A model generated the notes under the pieces. That model did not search any database, was not told the origin of the DNA, and saw nothing but the letters and a program-made list of their open reading frames with translations. This document shows positions 45,796-53,784 of a stretch of DNA of 64,000 bases, in pieces; the first letter of the stretch is position 1, and every line of letters begins with the position of its first letter. The position numbers and the translations under genes are program-made. The DNA comes from an unidentified eubacterium SCB49 (GTDB taxonomy: Bacteria > Bacteroidota > Bacteroidia > Flavobacteriales > Flavobacteriaceae): contig ABCO01000004.1 in assembly GCA_000170815.1 (NCBI GenBank), positions 1 to 64,000 on the forward strand. The letters are read 5' to 3'.

Positions 45796-46971
45796 ATGGC
45801 AAATTACTTTTCTTCAAATTTTACTTTAGGAATATTAGGCGGCGGCCAACTAGGTAAAATGATGGGTTATGAAACCCGCAAATTTGATATTAAAACGCAC
45901 GTATTAGACCCTAGTGCAGAAGCACCTTTCCGTATAAGTTGTGACCATTTTGAGCAAGGCGACTTGATGGATTATGATACGGTTTATAACTTCGGAAAAA
46001 AAGTAGACGTACTTACTTTTGAGATAGAAGGCGTAAACGTTGAAGCATTAGCAGCACTTGAAAAAGAAGGGGTTAAAGTCTATCCTTCTTCTGAAACTTT
46101 AAAAAACATTCAGGATAAAGGGGTGCAAAAAAACTTTTACAAAAAACATAATATCCCTACGGCTCCGTTTTCTGTTTTTGACAACAAAACAGCGCTTGTT
46201 AATGCTATTGATTCAAAAGAAATAACACTCCCTTTTGTATGGAAAAGTTGTACGGGCGGTTATGACGGTACGGGTGTTTCGGTAATTAGAAACCAAAAAG
46301 ACATTGATTCTTTAAACGACAGGCCGTGTATTGCAGAGCAGTTAATTCCTTTTAAAAACGAACTCGCTGTAATCGTGGTTCGCAATCCGTCTGGCGATGT
46401 AAAAACGTATCCTGTAGTTGAAATGGAATTTCACCCAGAGGCCAACCAAGTAGAATATGTTATTTGTCCTGCGAGAATAAATGACGAGGTAGCAACAAAA
46501 GCACGAGAAATCGCCGTTAAAGTTTCGGAAGCATTTAAACATGTAGGCTTACTTGCGGTAGAAATGTTCCTAACAGATCCCGATAGTTATACAGGAGACG
46601 AAATTATTGTGAATGAAGTAGCTCCTAGACCTCACAACAGCGGACATTATAGTATTGAGGCGAGTTACACAAACCAGTTTGAGCAACAAGTAAGAGCCAT
46701 TCTAGACCTACCTTTAGGAAATACAGATAGTAAAGTAGGAGGAATCATGGTAAACCTTGTTGGTGCAGAGGGGCATACAGGCGATGTGGTTTATAAAAAT
46801 ATTGAAAAAATCATGGCGATGGATGGTGTAACACCACACATTTATGGAAAAAAACAAACCCGTCCTTTCAGGAAAATGGGACATGTGACTATCGTAAATG
46901 AAGATATTGACAAAGCAAGAGCGGTTGCACAAAAAGTAAAGGAATTAATTAAAGTAGTCGCAACAGAATAG
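45796..46971 (+). CDS. purK: 5-(carboxyamino)imidazole ribonucleotide synthase
   Basis: A 391-residue ATP-grasp enzyme that makes N5-CAIR from AIR, bicarbonate and ATP in purine synthesis. Signatures: LGILGGGQLGKMMGYE at the start, VLDPSAEAPF, the ATP-grasp strand FVWKSCTGGYDGTGV, IAEQLIPFKNELAVIV, and NEVAPRPHNSGHYSIEA. Its partner PurE is encoded 586 nt downstream. In most genomes purK and purE are adjacent; here an antitoxin-toxin pair lies between them. Confidence 0.96.
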   Translation: MANYFSSNFTLGILGGGQLGKMMGYETRKFDIKTHVLDPSAEAPFRISCDHFEQGDLMDYDTVYNFGKKVDVLTFEIEGVNVEALAALEKEGVKVYPSSETLKNIQDKGVQKNFYKKHNIPTAPFSVFDNKTALVNAIDSKEITLPFVWKSCTGGYDGTGVSVIRNQKDIDSLNDRPCIAEQLIPFKNELAVIVVRNPSGDVKTYPVVEMEFHPEANQVEYVICPARINDEVATKAREIAVKVSEAFKHVGLLAVEMFLTDPDSYTGDEIIVNEVAPRPHNSGHYSIEASYTNQFEQQVRAILDLPLGNTDSKVGGIMVNLVGAEGHTGDVVYKNIEKIMAMDGVTPHIYGKKQTRPFRKMGHVTIVNEDIDKARAVAQKVKELIKVVATE

Positions 46972-47004
46972 ATTTTGTATCTTTCTTTTAAATTATAAGA
47001 AATA

Positions 47005-47184
47005 ATGACTACAGTTGAAAAAAGACAAAAAATTAAGGACGCATTAGAAACATTTAATGATGCTCAAATAGAAGAAACGCTACAATACATTTCGAAAGTA
47101 AAATCTAGAGATGAAAAAAGACAACAATATGTTGAGGCGCTTCTTACATCAGAGAAAAACCTTTTTGACAGGCTTGCACAATGA
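47005..47184 (+). CDS. Putative antitoxin of a Doc-type toxin-antitoxin pair
   Basis: A 59-residue protein, easily missed because of its size. It begins MTTVEKRQKIKDALETFNDA and ends in SEKNLFDRLAQ. It is strongly charged and predicted helical, with no Phd-type DNA-binding N-terminus that I can see. The stop overlaps the toxin start by 4 nt (ATGA), the usual coupling of antitoxin and toxin. It starts 33 nt after purK. The antitoxin role is inferred from position, size and coupling; the family is not one I can name. Confidence 0.7.
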   Translation: MTTVEKRQKIKDALETFNDAQIEETLQYISKVKSRDEKRQQYVEALLTSEKNLFDRLAQ

Positions 47185-47555
47185 TATCGATTCAATTAGC
47201 AGAAAAATTAAATAAAATAATTGCAATTGAAAGTGGAGGAAGTTCAGGAGTTAGAGACTATGCGTTATTGTCCTCAGCACTACACAGACCGTTTCAAACA
47301 TTCAACAACGAATCACTTTATGCTACAGCTCCTGAAAAAGCAGCAGCAATAATGGAAAGTATTATTATAAACCATCCATTCGTTGATGGAAATAAGCGCA
47401 TGGGCTACGCATTTATGCGTTTGATTCTTGCCGAAGAAGGTGAAGATATAGACACGAATGAAGATGCAATTTATGATTTTGTAATAGCAGTATCTGAAGG
47501 TTCAATTAGATATGAAGGAATTCTTCAATGGATTAATAAAAATTTAAAAAAATAA
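47181..47555 (+). CDS. doc: Death-on-curing (Doc/Fic) family toxin
   Basis: A 124-residue Fic-fold protein of Doc type. The catalytic loop is HPFVDGNKR (His65 to Arg73), matching HPFxDGNKR of Doc toxins; the preceding helix region RDYALLSSALHRPFQTF and the following AFMRLILAEEGEDI are typical. Doc from phage P1 phosphorylates EF-Tu; other Fic proteins AMPylate targets. It is coupled to the 59-residue gene upstream (4-nt overlap) and followed by purE after 2 nt, so all four genes probably share the purK transcript. Confidence 0.9.
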   Translation: MISIQLAEKLNKIIAIESGGSSGVRDYALLSSALHRPFQTFNNESLYATAPEKAAAIMESIIINHPFVDGNKRMGYAFMRLILAEEGEDIDTNEDAIYDFVIAVSEGSIRYEGILQWINKNLKK

Positions 47556-47557
47556 AT

Positions 47558-48049
47558 ATGACAGTAGCAATAATAATGGGAAGCACTAGCGACATGCCGG
47601 TGATGCAAGATGCCATAGACATCTTAAAAGGTTTTGACATTGAGATTGAAGTAGACATCGTCTCTGCTCACAGAACGCCAGAAAAGCTATTTGATTTTAG
47701 TAAAAATGCGCATACACGTGGCATTAAAGTAATTATTGCAGGAGCAGGTGGCGCAGCACATTTACCTGGAATGGTAGCTTCTCTTTCTCCGCTACCCGTT
47801 ATTGGTGTTCCCGTAAAATCTAGCAATAGTATTGACGGATGGGATTCTGTTTTATCTATCTTACAAATGCCAGGCGGTGTTCCTGTAGCAACTGTTGCCT
47901 TAAATGGCGCAAAAAATGCAGGTATATTAGCTGCACAAATAGTAAGCACAGGAGACCAATGCGTACTTGATAAAGTGATTGCTTACAAAGAAGGGCTTAA
48001 GATAAAAGTAGAAGAAGGTGCCGAGAAAATTAAAAATATAAAAGGTTAA
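47558..48049 (+). CDS. purE: N5-CAIR mutase
   Basis: A 163-residue class I PurE that converts N5-CAIR to CAIR, using the PurK product. Signatures: IMGSTSDMPVMQDA, the catalytic SAHRTPEKLFDF, IAGAGGAAHLPGMVAS, and GVPVKSSNSIDGWDSVLSILQMPGGVPVATV. Length is normal (about 160). It starts 2 nt after the Doc toxin. Confidence 0.97.
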   Translation: MTVAIIMGSTSDMPVMQDAIDILKGFDIEIEVDIVSAHRTPEKLFDFSKNAHTRGIKVIIAGAGGAAHLPGMVASLSPLPVIGVPVKSSNSIDGWDSVLSILQMPGGVPVATVALNGAKNAGILAAQIVSTGDQCVLDKVIAYKEGLKIKVEEGAEKIKNIKG

Positions 48050-48082
48050 TTCTTAAATTATACACTACCCTAAACTCATTCA

Positions 48083-48691
48083 ATGAAATCACTACTGCTA
48101 TTTACCTCGTTATTTTTTACTACCATATTATTTGCGCAAGAATCGTCCAATTATTTTTTAGTAATAGACAATGATTCTATACCTATTTCAATAAATGAAG
48201 GTATTGTATATGACGTTTCAAAAAAGAAACAACTAAACATTCAATTAATCCAACCTAATTTTCTTACGTATAATACTGATTCTTTTTCATTTAAACATGA
48301 TAAAGCATTTGGAACTAGTAACACAAAAGTAGACGAAGGAGTGTATCAACACATGGTTATAAGTCCTTTAGGTAGTGGTTTTATTCTTCAAGAATTTCAA
48401 GACATGAATCCTGAAGGGATGGAAAAGATTTTCTTAAATGAAATTACAAAAGAAAGCTTAAACTATGGGTATGAAAAAACAGAAGAAAGGGTAGAAATCA
48501 CCCTTACTGATGGAAAAGTAATACAAGGCTTAGAATACAAAATGACCTATAAAAATGAAGTTGAAATTTACACCGTATATACAATAGGAAAAAAAGACGA
48601 AGGCCTAATCATTATTACAATGCTTTTAGATGACGAAGAATCCAATGTTAGTTTAATTTCAAAATTTTTAGAGACTTTAATCATTAACTAA
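48083..48691 (+). CDS. Hypothetical secreted protein
   Basis: A 202-residue protein with a signal peptide (ends TILFAQ). The mature part is mostly beta strand (YFLVIDNDSIPISINEG, DGKVIQGLEYKMTYKNEVEI) with an acidic C-terminal helix. No motif or family recognised. It lies 33 nt after purE and 59 nt before the M3 peptidase gene; it may belong to either transcript. Confidence 0.7.
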   Translation: MKSLLLFTSLFFTTILFAQESSNYFLVIDNDSIPISINEGIVYDVSKKKQLNIQLIQPNFLTYNTDSFSFKHDKAFGTSNTKVDEGVYQHMVISPLGSGFILQEFQDMNPEGMEKIFLNEITKESLNYGYEKTEERVEITLTDGKVIQGLEYKMTYKNEVEIYTVYTIGKKDEGLIIITMLLDDEESNVSLISKFLETLIIN

Positions 48692-48750
48692 TACACTTAA
48701 CACTCTTCTTTTCATTTTTTAATTTTAGCGACATAAACACAGACAAACAC

Positions 48751-50772
48751 ATGGCTAATCCACTCTTACAATCTTTTGATACTGCCCCTTTCTCAAAAAT
48801 AAAAAACGAACACTTTGCGCCTGCCATTAAACAATTAATTGCAGACACTAAAGAAGAAGTAAATGTGATCGTTGAGCGTACTGAGGCACCTACATTTGCA
48901 AACACTGTAGAGGCTCTTGAAAATACAGGGCAACAATTAGACCGAGTTACGAGTGTGTTTTTTAACCTAAATAGCGCCGAAACCAATGATGAGATTCAGA
49001 AAATAGCGCAAGAAATCTCCCCATTACTAACAGCGTTTAGCAATGATTTACTGTTAAATGAAGCCTTGTTTAAAAAAGTAAAAACGGTATATGACGCTCG
49101 CGAAGATTACAATTTAACTGCCGAGCAAAAAATGTTGCTAGACAAACAATACAAAGGCTTTAGCAGAAACGGTGCCAACCTTTCTGATGAAAAAAAGGCT
49201 GTTTTACGTACAATAGATGCAGATCTTTCTAAGCTAAAATTAACTTTTGGCGAAAATGTGCTTGCAGAAACCAACGCCTTTACAATGCACATTACCGAAG
49301 AAAATGATCTTGCAGGGCTACCAGATGGTGTGAAAGAAGCCGCTGCCCAAACAGCCACCGAAAAAGAACTTAAAGGTTGGGTGTTTACCTTGGACTACCC
49401 TAGTTATATTCCGTTTATGAAGTATGCGGAAAACAGAGAACTTCGTAAAAAATTATCCCTCGCTTTTGGCGCAAGAGCATTTAATAAAAACGAAAGCAAT
49501 AACGAACAAAATGTTTTAGACATTGTAAATCTGCGTCACAAACGCGCTGTTTTATTAGGGTACGAAAGCCACGCACATTTTGTACTAGAAGAGCGTATGG
49601 CAGAAACGCCACAAAAAGTAATGTCTTTTTTAAACGAATTATTAGTAAAGGCAAAACCTGCAGCTCAAAAAGAATTTGACGAACTAGAAGCTTTTGCAAA
49701 AAAACTGGACGGCATTGACCGGTTAGAAAAATGGGACAGTTCTTTTTATGCTGAAAAGCTAAAACAACAAAAATTTAACTTAGACGACGAAAAACTAAAG
49801 CCATACTTTAAACTAGAAAATGTAATAAACGGTGTGTTTACCGTAGCCAATAAATTATTTGGATTAGAATTTGAAATTGACAACAGCATAGACAAATATC
49901 ACGAAGATGTAAAAACCTACCGTGTTACAGATGCAGAAGGAACACTCGTTTCAATTTTTTACGCAGACTTCCATCCACGTGCTGGAAAACGTGGTGGTGC
50001 TTGGATGACAAGTTTTAAACCACAACAAAAAATTAATGGCATTAATGATAGACCACACATATCTAATGTATGCAACTTCACTAAACCAACCGCAAGTAAA
50101 CCTTCGCTATTAACTTTTAATGAGGTTACTACCTTGTTTCACGAGTTTGGTCACGGTTTACACGGTATGCTTGCAAACACAACCTACAAAGGTCTTTCTG
50201 GTACCAATGTCTCTTGGGATTTTGTGGAGTTACCGAGCCAAATATTAGAAAACTGGTGTTATGAAAAAGAAACACTAGAGCTCTTTGCTACACATTATGA
50301 AACAGGCGAAGTTATCCCGATGGAATTAGTTACAAAAATTAAAGAATCTGCTACGTTTCACGAAGGCATGCAAACCATGCGTCAATTAAGCTTTGGAATG
50401 TTAGATATGTCTTGGCATGGTAGTGACCCTTCTCATATTTCAGATGTAAAACAATTTGAAACTGAAGCCTTTGGAGACACTGCTTTGTATCCAGAAACCC
50501 CAGAAACTTGTATGAGTACTGCTTTTAGTCATATTTTTCAAGGAGGTTACAGTTCTGGTTACTACAGTTATAAATGGGCAGAAGTTCTAGACGCAGATGC
50601 TTTTGACTACTTTAAACAAGAAGGAATTTTCAATAAAACTGTGGCTACAAAATTTAAAGAAACTGTACTTTCTCAAGGTGGCACCGTTGATCCGATGGAG
50701 CTTTATAAAGCCTTTAGAGGAAAAGAACCAAACCCAGATGCACTATTAAAACGTGCTGGACTTTTAAATTAG
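48751..50772 (+). CDS. M3 family metallopeptidase (oligopeptidase A / dipeptidyl carboxypeptidase type)
   Basis: A 673-residue zinc peptidase without signal peptide, so probably cytoplasmic, degrading short peptides. The zinc site is FHEFGHGLHG, His464-E-F-G-His468, with the distal ligand in the EFGHGLH...SWDFVELPSQILE region. YADFHPRAGKRGGAWM and the C-terminal FSHIFQGGYSSGYYSYKWAE are strong M3A signatures. Length fits PrlC/Dcp (about 680). Which of the two activities it has cannot be decided by eye. Confidence 0.93.
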   Translation: MANPLLQSFDTAPFSKIKNEHFAPAIKQLIADTKEEVNVIVERTEAPTFANTVEALENTGQQLDRVTSVFFNLNSAETNDEIQKIAQEISPLLTAFSNDLLLNEALFKKVKTVYDAREDYNLTAEQKMLLDKQYKGFSRNGANLSDEKKAVLRTIDADLSKLKLTFGENVLAETNAFTMHITEENDLAGLPDGVKEAAAQTATEKELKGWVFTLDYPSYIPFMKYAENRELRKKLSLAFGARAFNKNESNNEQNVLDIVNLRHKRAVLLGYESHAHFVLEERMAETPQKVMSFLNELLVKAKPAAQKEFDELEAFAKKLDGIDRLEKWDSSFYAEKLKQQKFNLDDEKLKPYFKLENVINGVFTVANKLFGLEFEIDNSIDKYHEDVKTYRVTDAEGTLVSIFYADFHPRAGKRGGAWMTSFKPQQKINGINDRPHISNVCNFTKPTASKPSLLTFNEVTTLFHEFGHGLHGMLANTTYKGLSGTNVSWDFVELPSQILENWCYEKETLELFATHYETGEVIPMELVTKIKESATFHEGMQTMRQLSFGMLDMSWHGSDPSHISDVKQFETEAFGDTALYPETPETCMSTAFSHIFQGGYSSGYYSYKWAEVLDADAFDYFKQEGIFNKTVATKFKETVLSQGGTVDPMELYKAFRGKEPNPDALLKRAGLLN

Positions 50773-50819
50773 CCATTAGCAAAATTTTAAAAAATCACAC
50801 TTTTTTTAAAACTAGATTT

Positions 50820-51284
50820 ATGAGATACTTATCTATTATTACCCTATTATTAGTTGCATTGTCATCTTGCAATGATGTGAAAACTAAAAATGTAGTAGAA
50901 AAACAGCAAATAGAACCTGAAGCTACTACTATAAAACCGGCTACAGTAGATACACTTTTCACAAGTTATAATGATGTACATCAATTAATACAGGGTTCTT
51001 GGTCTAATACCCTAGACCCAAATAGTGTTATTATTTTTAAAAATAAAACGACAACTAATAAGTATCAAGATATTATTGCAAAAAACAATGTACCTTATGA
51101 AATAAGTACAAATTGCAAAAATGAAGCTTCAACAAAATCTACAGAATATTTTAGATACATTAATACCTTAAAAGCACCTGTAGAATGCTACTATATCGTG
51201 AAGCTTGACAAAAAAACACTCGTTTTAGAATTAGAAAAAGGAGACATCACCTTAACATTTTCACGAATAGACGCAATTTTATAA
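50820..51284 (+). CDS. Hypothetical lipoprotein
   Basis: A 154-residue protein with lipoprotein signal (lipobox ALSSC, Cys17). A Thr/Glu-rich linker leads to a small lipocalin-like beta domain: LIQGSWSNTLDPNSVIIFKN, VECYYIVKLDKKTLVLELEK, ITLTFSRI. The I-x-G-x-W opening and the closing TFSR strand recall short lipocalin-like lipoproteins of Bacteroidota. Ligand unknown. It lies 47 nt after the M3 peptidase gene. Confidence 0.7.
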   Translation: MRYLSIITLLLVALSSCNDVKTKNVVEKQQIEPEATTIKPATVDTLFTSYNDVHQLIQGSWSNTLDPNSVIIFKNKTTTNKYQDIIAKNNVPYEISTNCKNEASTKSTEYFRYINTLKAPVECYYIVKLDKKTLVLELEKGDITLTFSRIDAIL

Positions 51285-51317
51285 TTGTCATTTTTCTTCG
51301 GAATCCTCTAGATACTT

Positions 51318-51524
51318 TTGGGCTTTAAATTTTATAAATACACACTAAAGTCTGAGATTGAAGATAGAGAGCATAAAGAAAAAGAGAAAGCAATAGCTGT
51401 TGGATTAATTTGCGGTGGCGTGCTAATTATAATACTCTATCTCATTAGTCTCATAAATTGTATTATAAAAAACTACAGATCTGTTTTATTAAAAATAAAC
51501 TTTCAATTTTTATTGAAAGTTTAG
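51318..51524 (+). CDS. Possible small single-span membrane protein (doubtful)
   Basis: A 68-codon frame with one clean hydrophobic span (AIAVGLICGGVLIIILYLI) flanked by charges. Against it: no ATG, the TTG start lies inside a TACTTTTG promoter-like string (51313-51320), and the last codons run through the regulator's operator (51497-51522). It may be a remnant or chance frame. Confidence 0.25.
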   Translation: MGFKFYKYTLKSEIEDREHKEKEKAIAVGLICGGVLIIILYLISLINCIIKNYRSVLLKINFQFLLKV

Positions 51525-51533
51525 AATATTATA
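51501..51533 (+). promoter_or_regulatory. Operator 1: palindrome at the regulator promoter
   Basis: TTTCAAT-N4-ATTGAAA (51501-51518), flanked to give a perfect 10-bp inverted repeat (51497-51506 and 51513-51522). It is followed by TTTAGAATATTATA. The right half-site contains the -33 TTG of the regulator's promoter, so binding would block RNA polymerase. The whole 33-bp block recurs at 52091-52123 with four mismatches. Confidence 0.75.
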
Positions 51534-51542
51534 ATACATTTG
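51513..51542 (+). promoter_or_regulatory. Promoter of the GbsR/MarR-type regulator
   Basis: TTG (51513-51515), 19-nt spacer, TACATTTG (51535-51542): a full two-part Bacteroidota promoter. The last base is 4 nt before ATG 51547, implying a leaderless transcript. Confidence 0.75.
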
Positions 51543-51546
51543 TAAT

Positions 51547-52050
51547 ATGGAATTTAAAGAAGCAAAAGAAAAGTTTATCAATACTTGGGGAACCTTTGGC
51601 ACCTTATGGGGTATAAACAAAGCAATGGCACAAATACACGCTTTATTATTTATATCTCCAGACCCATTATCTATGGAAGATATTATGAAAGAGCTAGACA
51701 TATCTCGTGGCAACGCAAGTATGAACCTAAGAGGACTTATGGAATGGGGTATCGTATATAAAATAGGGGTTACTGGAGAACGAAAAGAGTTTTTTACTAG
51801 CGAAAAAGACGTCACAGAACTATCAAGACAAATTGCAAAAGAGCGTAGTCGCCGAGAACTACAACCTACTATTAGGGTTTTAAAAGAAATTTCAAGCATT
51901 AATGATGATGGTACTGAAAAAACAAAAGAGTTTATAAAACAAACCAAAGCGATGTATGATCTTGCAGATACGGCAGACACAATGATGAACAAAATTGTAA
52001 CTCAAGAACAAAACTGGATTACAAAAACACTAGTAAAACTATTTAAGTAA
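51547..52050 (+). CDS. GbsR/MarR-type winged-helix transcriptional regulator
   Basis: A 167-residue regulator. N-terminal helices contain FINTWGTFGTLWGINKAMAQ. The winged helix-turn-helix is at about residues 35-75: DPLSMEDIMKELDISRGNAS and MNLRGLMEWGIVYKIG, then the wing (GERKEFFTSEKDV). A helical C-terminal dimerisation region follows. This layout is typical of GbsR-like members of the MarR superfamily. Its own promoter overlaps operator 1, and operator 2 precedes the next gene, so it probably represses itself and the four genes downstream. The inducer is unknown. Confidence 0.88.
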   Translation: MEFKEAKEKFINTWGTFGTLWGINKAMAQIHALLFISPDPLSMEDIMKELDISRGNASMNLRGLMEWGIVYKIGVTGERKEFFTSEKDVTELSRQIAKERSRRELQPTIRVLKEISSINDDGTEKTKEFIKQTKAMYDLADTADTMMNKIVTQEQNWITKTLVKLFK

Positions 52051-52090
52051 CGATAAGGGCATTAAAACGCACTTTACTTTGAATAATATA

Positions 52091-52123
52091 TTTCAATAAT
52101 TATTGAAACTTTAAAATATTATA
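52091..52123 (+). promoter_or_regulatory. Operator 2: matching palindrome before the membrane-protein operon
   Basis: TTTCAATAATTATTGAAA (52091-52108) is a perfect 18-bp palindrome with the same half-sites and 4-bp centre as operator 1, followed by TTTAAAATATTATA. It lies immediately before ATG 52125. No TAnnTTTG is present here. Confidence 0.8.
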
Positions 52124-52124
52124 T

Positions 52125-52454
52125 ATGAAAAATACTATCAAAATAAACAATTGGACCATTGGTATTACCGCAGTATTATATCTCACCTTTTTTTTAGGCA
52201 TATTTTCTCAAATACTACTAGGTCTTTTTCAAGTGCTGGTTTTCTTTAAAATCCTTACAAAATGGAAAGAGATCGCATCGAGAAGCACGAAACACTTATT
52301 GAGTACTTATGGGATCCTAACAAGCTTCCTTTTAGTTTTCACATTTATATTTCCAGATCAAATGATAGGAGTATTGTGGATTGGGTCTTTAGGCTTAGTT
52401 GCTTTTTTTACGTTCATTTTATATCAATTAAAGACCTTAGAACTATGGAATTAA
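52125..52454 (+). CDS. Small multi-span membrane protein
   Basis: A 109-residue hydrophobic protein with about three to four membrane helices (ITAVLYLTFFLGIFSQILLG, LLSTYGILTSFLLVFTFIF, GVLWIGSLGLVAFFTFIL). No family recognised. It directly follows operator 2 and overlaps the next gene by 10 nt, so it is the first gene of the putative regulon. Confidence 0.7.
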   Translation: MKNTIKINNWTIGITAVLYLTFFLGIFSQILLGLFQVLVFFKILTKWKEIASRSTKHLLSTYGILTSFLLVFTFIFPDQMIGVLWIGSLGLVAFFTFILYQLKTLELWN

Positions 52455-52870
52455 ACATCCCAAACTGGTTAATTATTCTTGCAGGATGTGGCCAAATTTT
52501 CACGGCACTTGTTTATCCTTATATCAGGCACAAAGTGTTTGACTGGTACAATGATGTAAAGCAACTAAAACCTTTAAATCAAGAAATCGCAAAAACGTAT
52601 GGCCGTTACATTCAGGGCTTAAATTTTGCCTTTGGTTTAATTGCCATTTTTATTCCTTCAGATTTAAAAAATGAGACAAATCTTGCAATCGCAATTACAG
52701 GATTAATAGCCGCCTATTGGGTAGGAAAAGTAGCTACTCAAATTGCGTATTACCCTATGTATGATATTCCCAAAAAAAATATTTTTAAATGGGGAGGTTA
52801 TGGAATGAACACGCTCTTTGTTTTATTTGCGACGGTATTTACCCTACTATTAATTCAAAATATCTTTTAA
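52445..52870 (+). CDS. Small membrane protein of the regulator operon
   Basis: A 141-residue protein with four membrane helices: LIILAGCGQIFTALVYPYI, FAFGLIAIFIPS, LAIAITGLIAAYWVGKVA, TLFVLFATVFTLLLI. The frame is open further upstream to 52262, but ATG 52445 is preferred: the longer version would overlap the preceding gene by almost 200 nt and lacks a credible N-terminus. It overlaps the preceding gene by 10 nt and precedes the TIGR01777 gene by 1 nt. Function unknown. Confidence 0.75.
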   Translation: MELNIPNWLIILAGCGQIFTALVYPYIRHKVFDWYNDVKQLKPLNQEIAKTYGRYIQGLNFAFGLIAIFIPSDLKNETNLAIAITGLIAAYWVGKVATQIAYYPMYDIPKKNIFKWGGYGMNTLFVLFATVFTLLLIQNIF

Positions 52871-52871
52871 A

Positions 52872-53777
52872 ATGAAAACTCTAATTATAGCAGGCGGTAC
52901 AGGTTTCCTCGGAAATGTTCTTGTAGAATATTTCAGCCCTAAGGTAGAAACCATCTACATTTTAACTAGGTCTAAAAAAACGAATCACGCTAATGTTCAA
53001 TATCTAGTTTGGGACGGAAAAACAATAGACAAATGGGCATTAGTTTTTGAAAACGCAGATGTACTAATAAATATGACAGGAAAATCTGTTGACTGTCGTT
53101 ACACAGCTAAGAATAAAGCATTAATATTAAGCTCAAGAATAACCTCAACAAAAATTTTAGGCGAAGTAATCGCAAAATGTGTAAACCCTCCTAAAGTTTG
53201 GCTCAACGCATCTACTGCCACCATTTATAGACATTCATTAGATAAGGAGATGGATGAAAAAACAGGAGAGATTGGCGACGGTTTTTCTGTTGGAATAGCA
53301 AAAGCCTGGGAGCAAGAGTTTTTTAGCCACCAACTAAAATCGACAAGAAAAGTTGCATTAAGAACAGCTATTGTATTTGGTAAAAACGGAGGCGCATTTG
53401 TCCCTATTAAAAAACTAGCTCAACTAGGATTTGGTGGAAAACAAGGAAATGGAAACCAAAAAGTGAGTTTTATTCACGAACTCGACTTTGCACGTAGTAT
53501 TGCACACATTATTAATTCTAATATAGACGGAATACTAAACATTGTAGCTCCAAAACCTACCACAAACCGTTTATTAATGCAGCGGGTTTCTAATAAATTA
53601 AAAATGCCTTTTAGGGTACCTCTACCAACATTTTTAGTGTCACTTGGTGCAAAATTGATTAACACAGAGCCCGAATTAATATTAAAAAGCAGGAATGTTA
53701 TTCCTACAAAATTATTGAAAAGCGGATTTCATTTTAAATACGACACTCTTGATAAAACACTCACAGCTTTAATATAA
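52872..53777 (+). CDS. TIGR01777 family NAD(P)-dependent epimerase/oxidoreductase (YfcH-like)
   Basis: A 301-residue extended short-chain-dehydrogenase-like protein. The dinucleotide loop is GGTGFLG (residues 8-14), followed by VLINMTGKSVDCRYT, STATIYRHS, and VALRTAIVFGKNGGAF with the family's closing ...KLKMPFRVPLPTF region. YfcH/SDR39U1 proteins have no firmly known substrate; in many bacteria they sit beside SRPBCC proteins and light- or stress-responsive regulators. Here an SRPBCC gene follows after 7 nt. Confidence 0.9.
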   Translation: MKTLIIAGGTGFLGNVLVEYFSPKVETIYILTRSKKTNHANVQYLVWDGKTIDKWALVFENADVLINMTGKSVDCRYTAKNKALILSSRITSTKILGEVIAKCVNPPKVWLNASTATIYRHSLDKEMDEKTGEIGDGFSVGIAKAWEQEFFSHQLKSTRKVALRTAIVFGKNGGAFVPIKKLAQLGFGGKQGNGNQKVSFIHELDFARSIAHIINSNIDGILNIVAPKPTTNRLLMQRVSNKLKMPFRVPLPTFLVSLGAKLINTEPELILKSRNVIPTKLLKSGFHFKYDTLDKTLTALI

Positions 53778-53784
53778 CAAGCAA

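Noticed and set aside
45641..45829. Short frame ahead of purK
   Set aside because: It runs through the hexanucleotide repeat and promoter and into purK in another frame, with no protein-like composition.
51318..51524. Small membrane-span frame as a confident new gene
   Set aside because: The hydrophobic span is attractive, but there is no ATG, the TTG lies in a TACTTTTG string and the tail crosses the operator palindrome. Kept only as a low-confidence feature.
52262..52444. Longer N-terminus for the second membrane protein
   Set aside because: It would overlap the preceding gene by nearly 200 nt in another frame and is not membrane-like; ATG 52445 is better.
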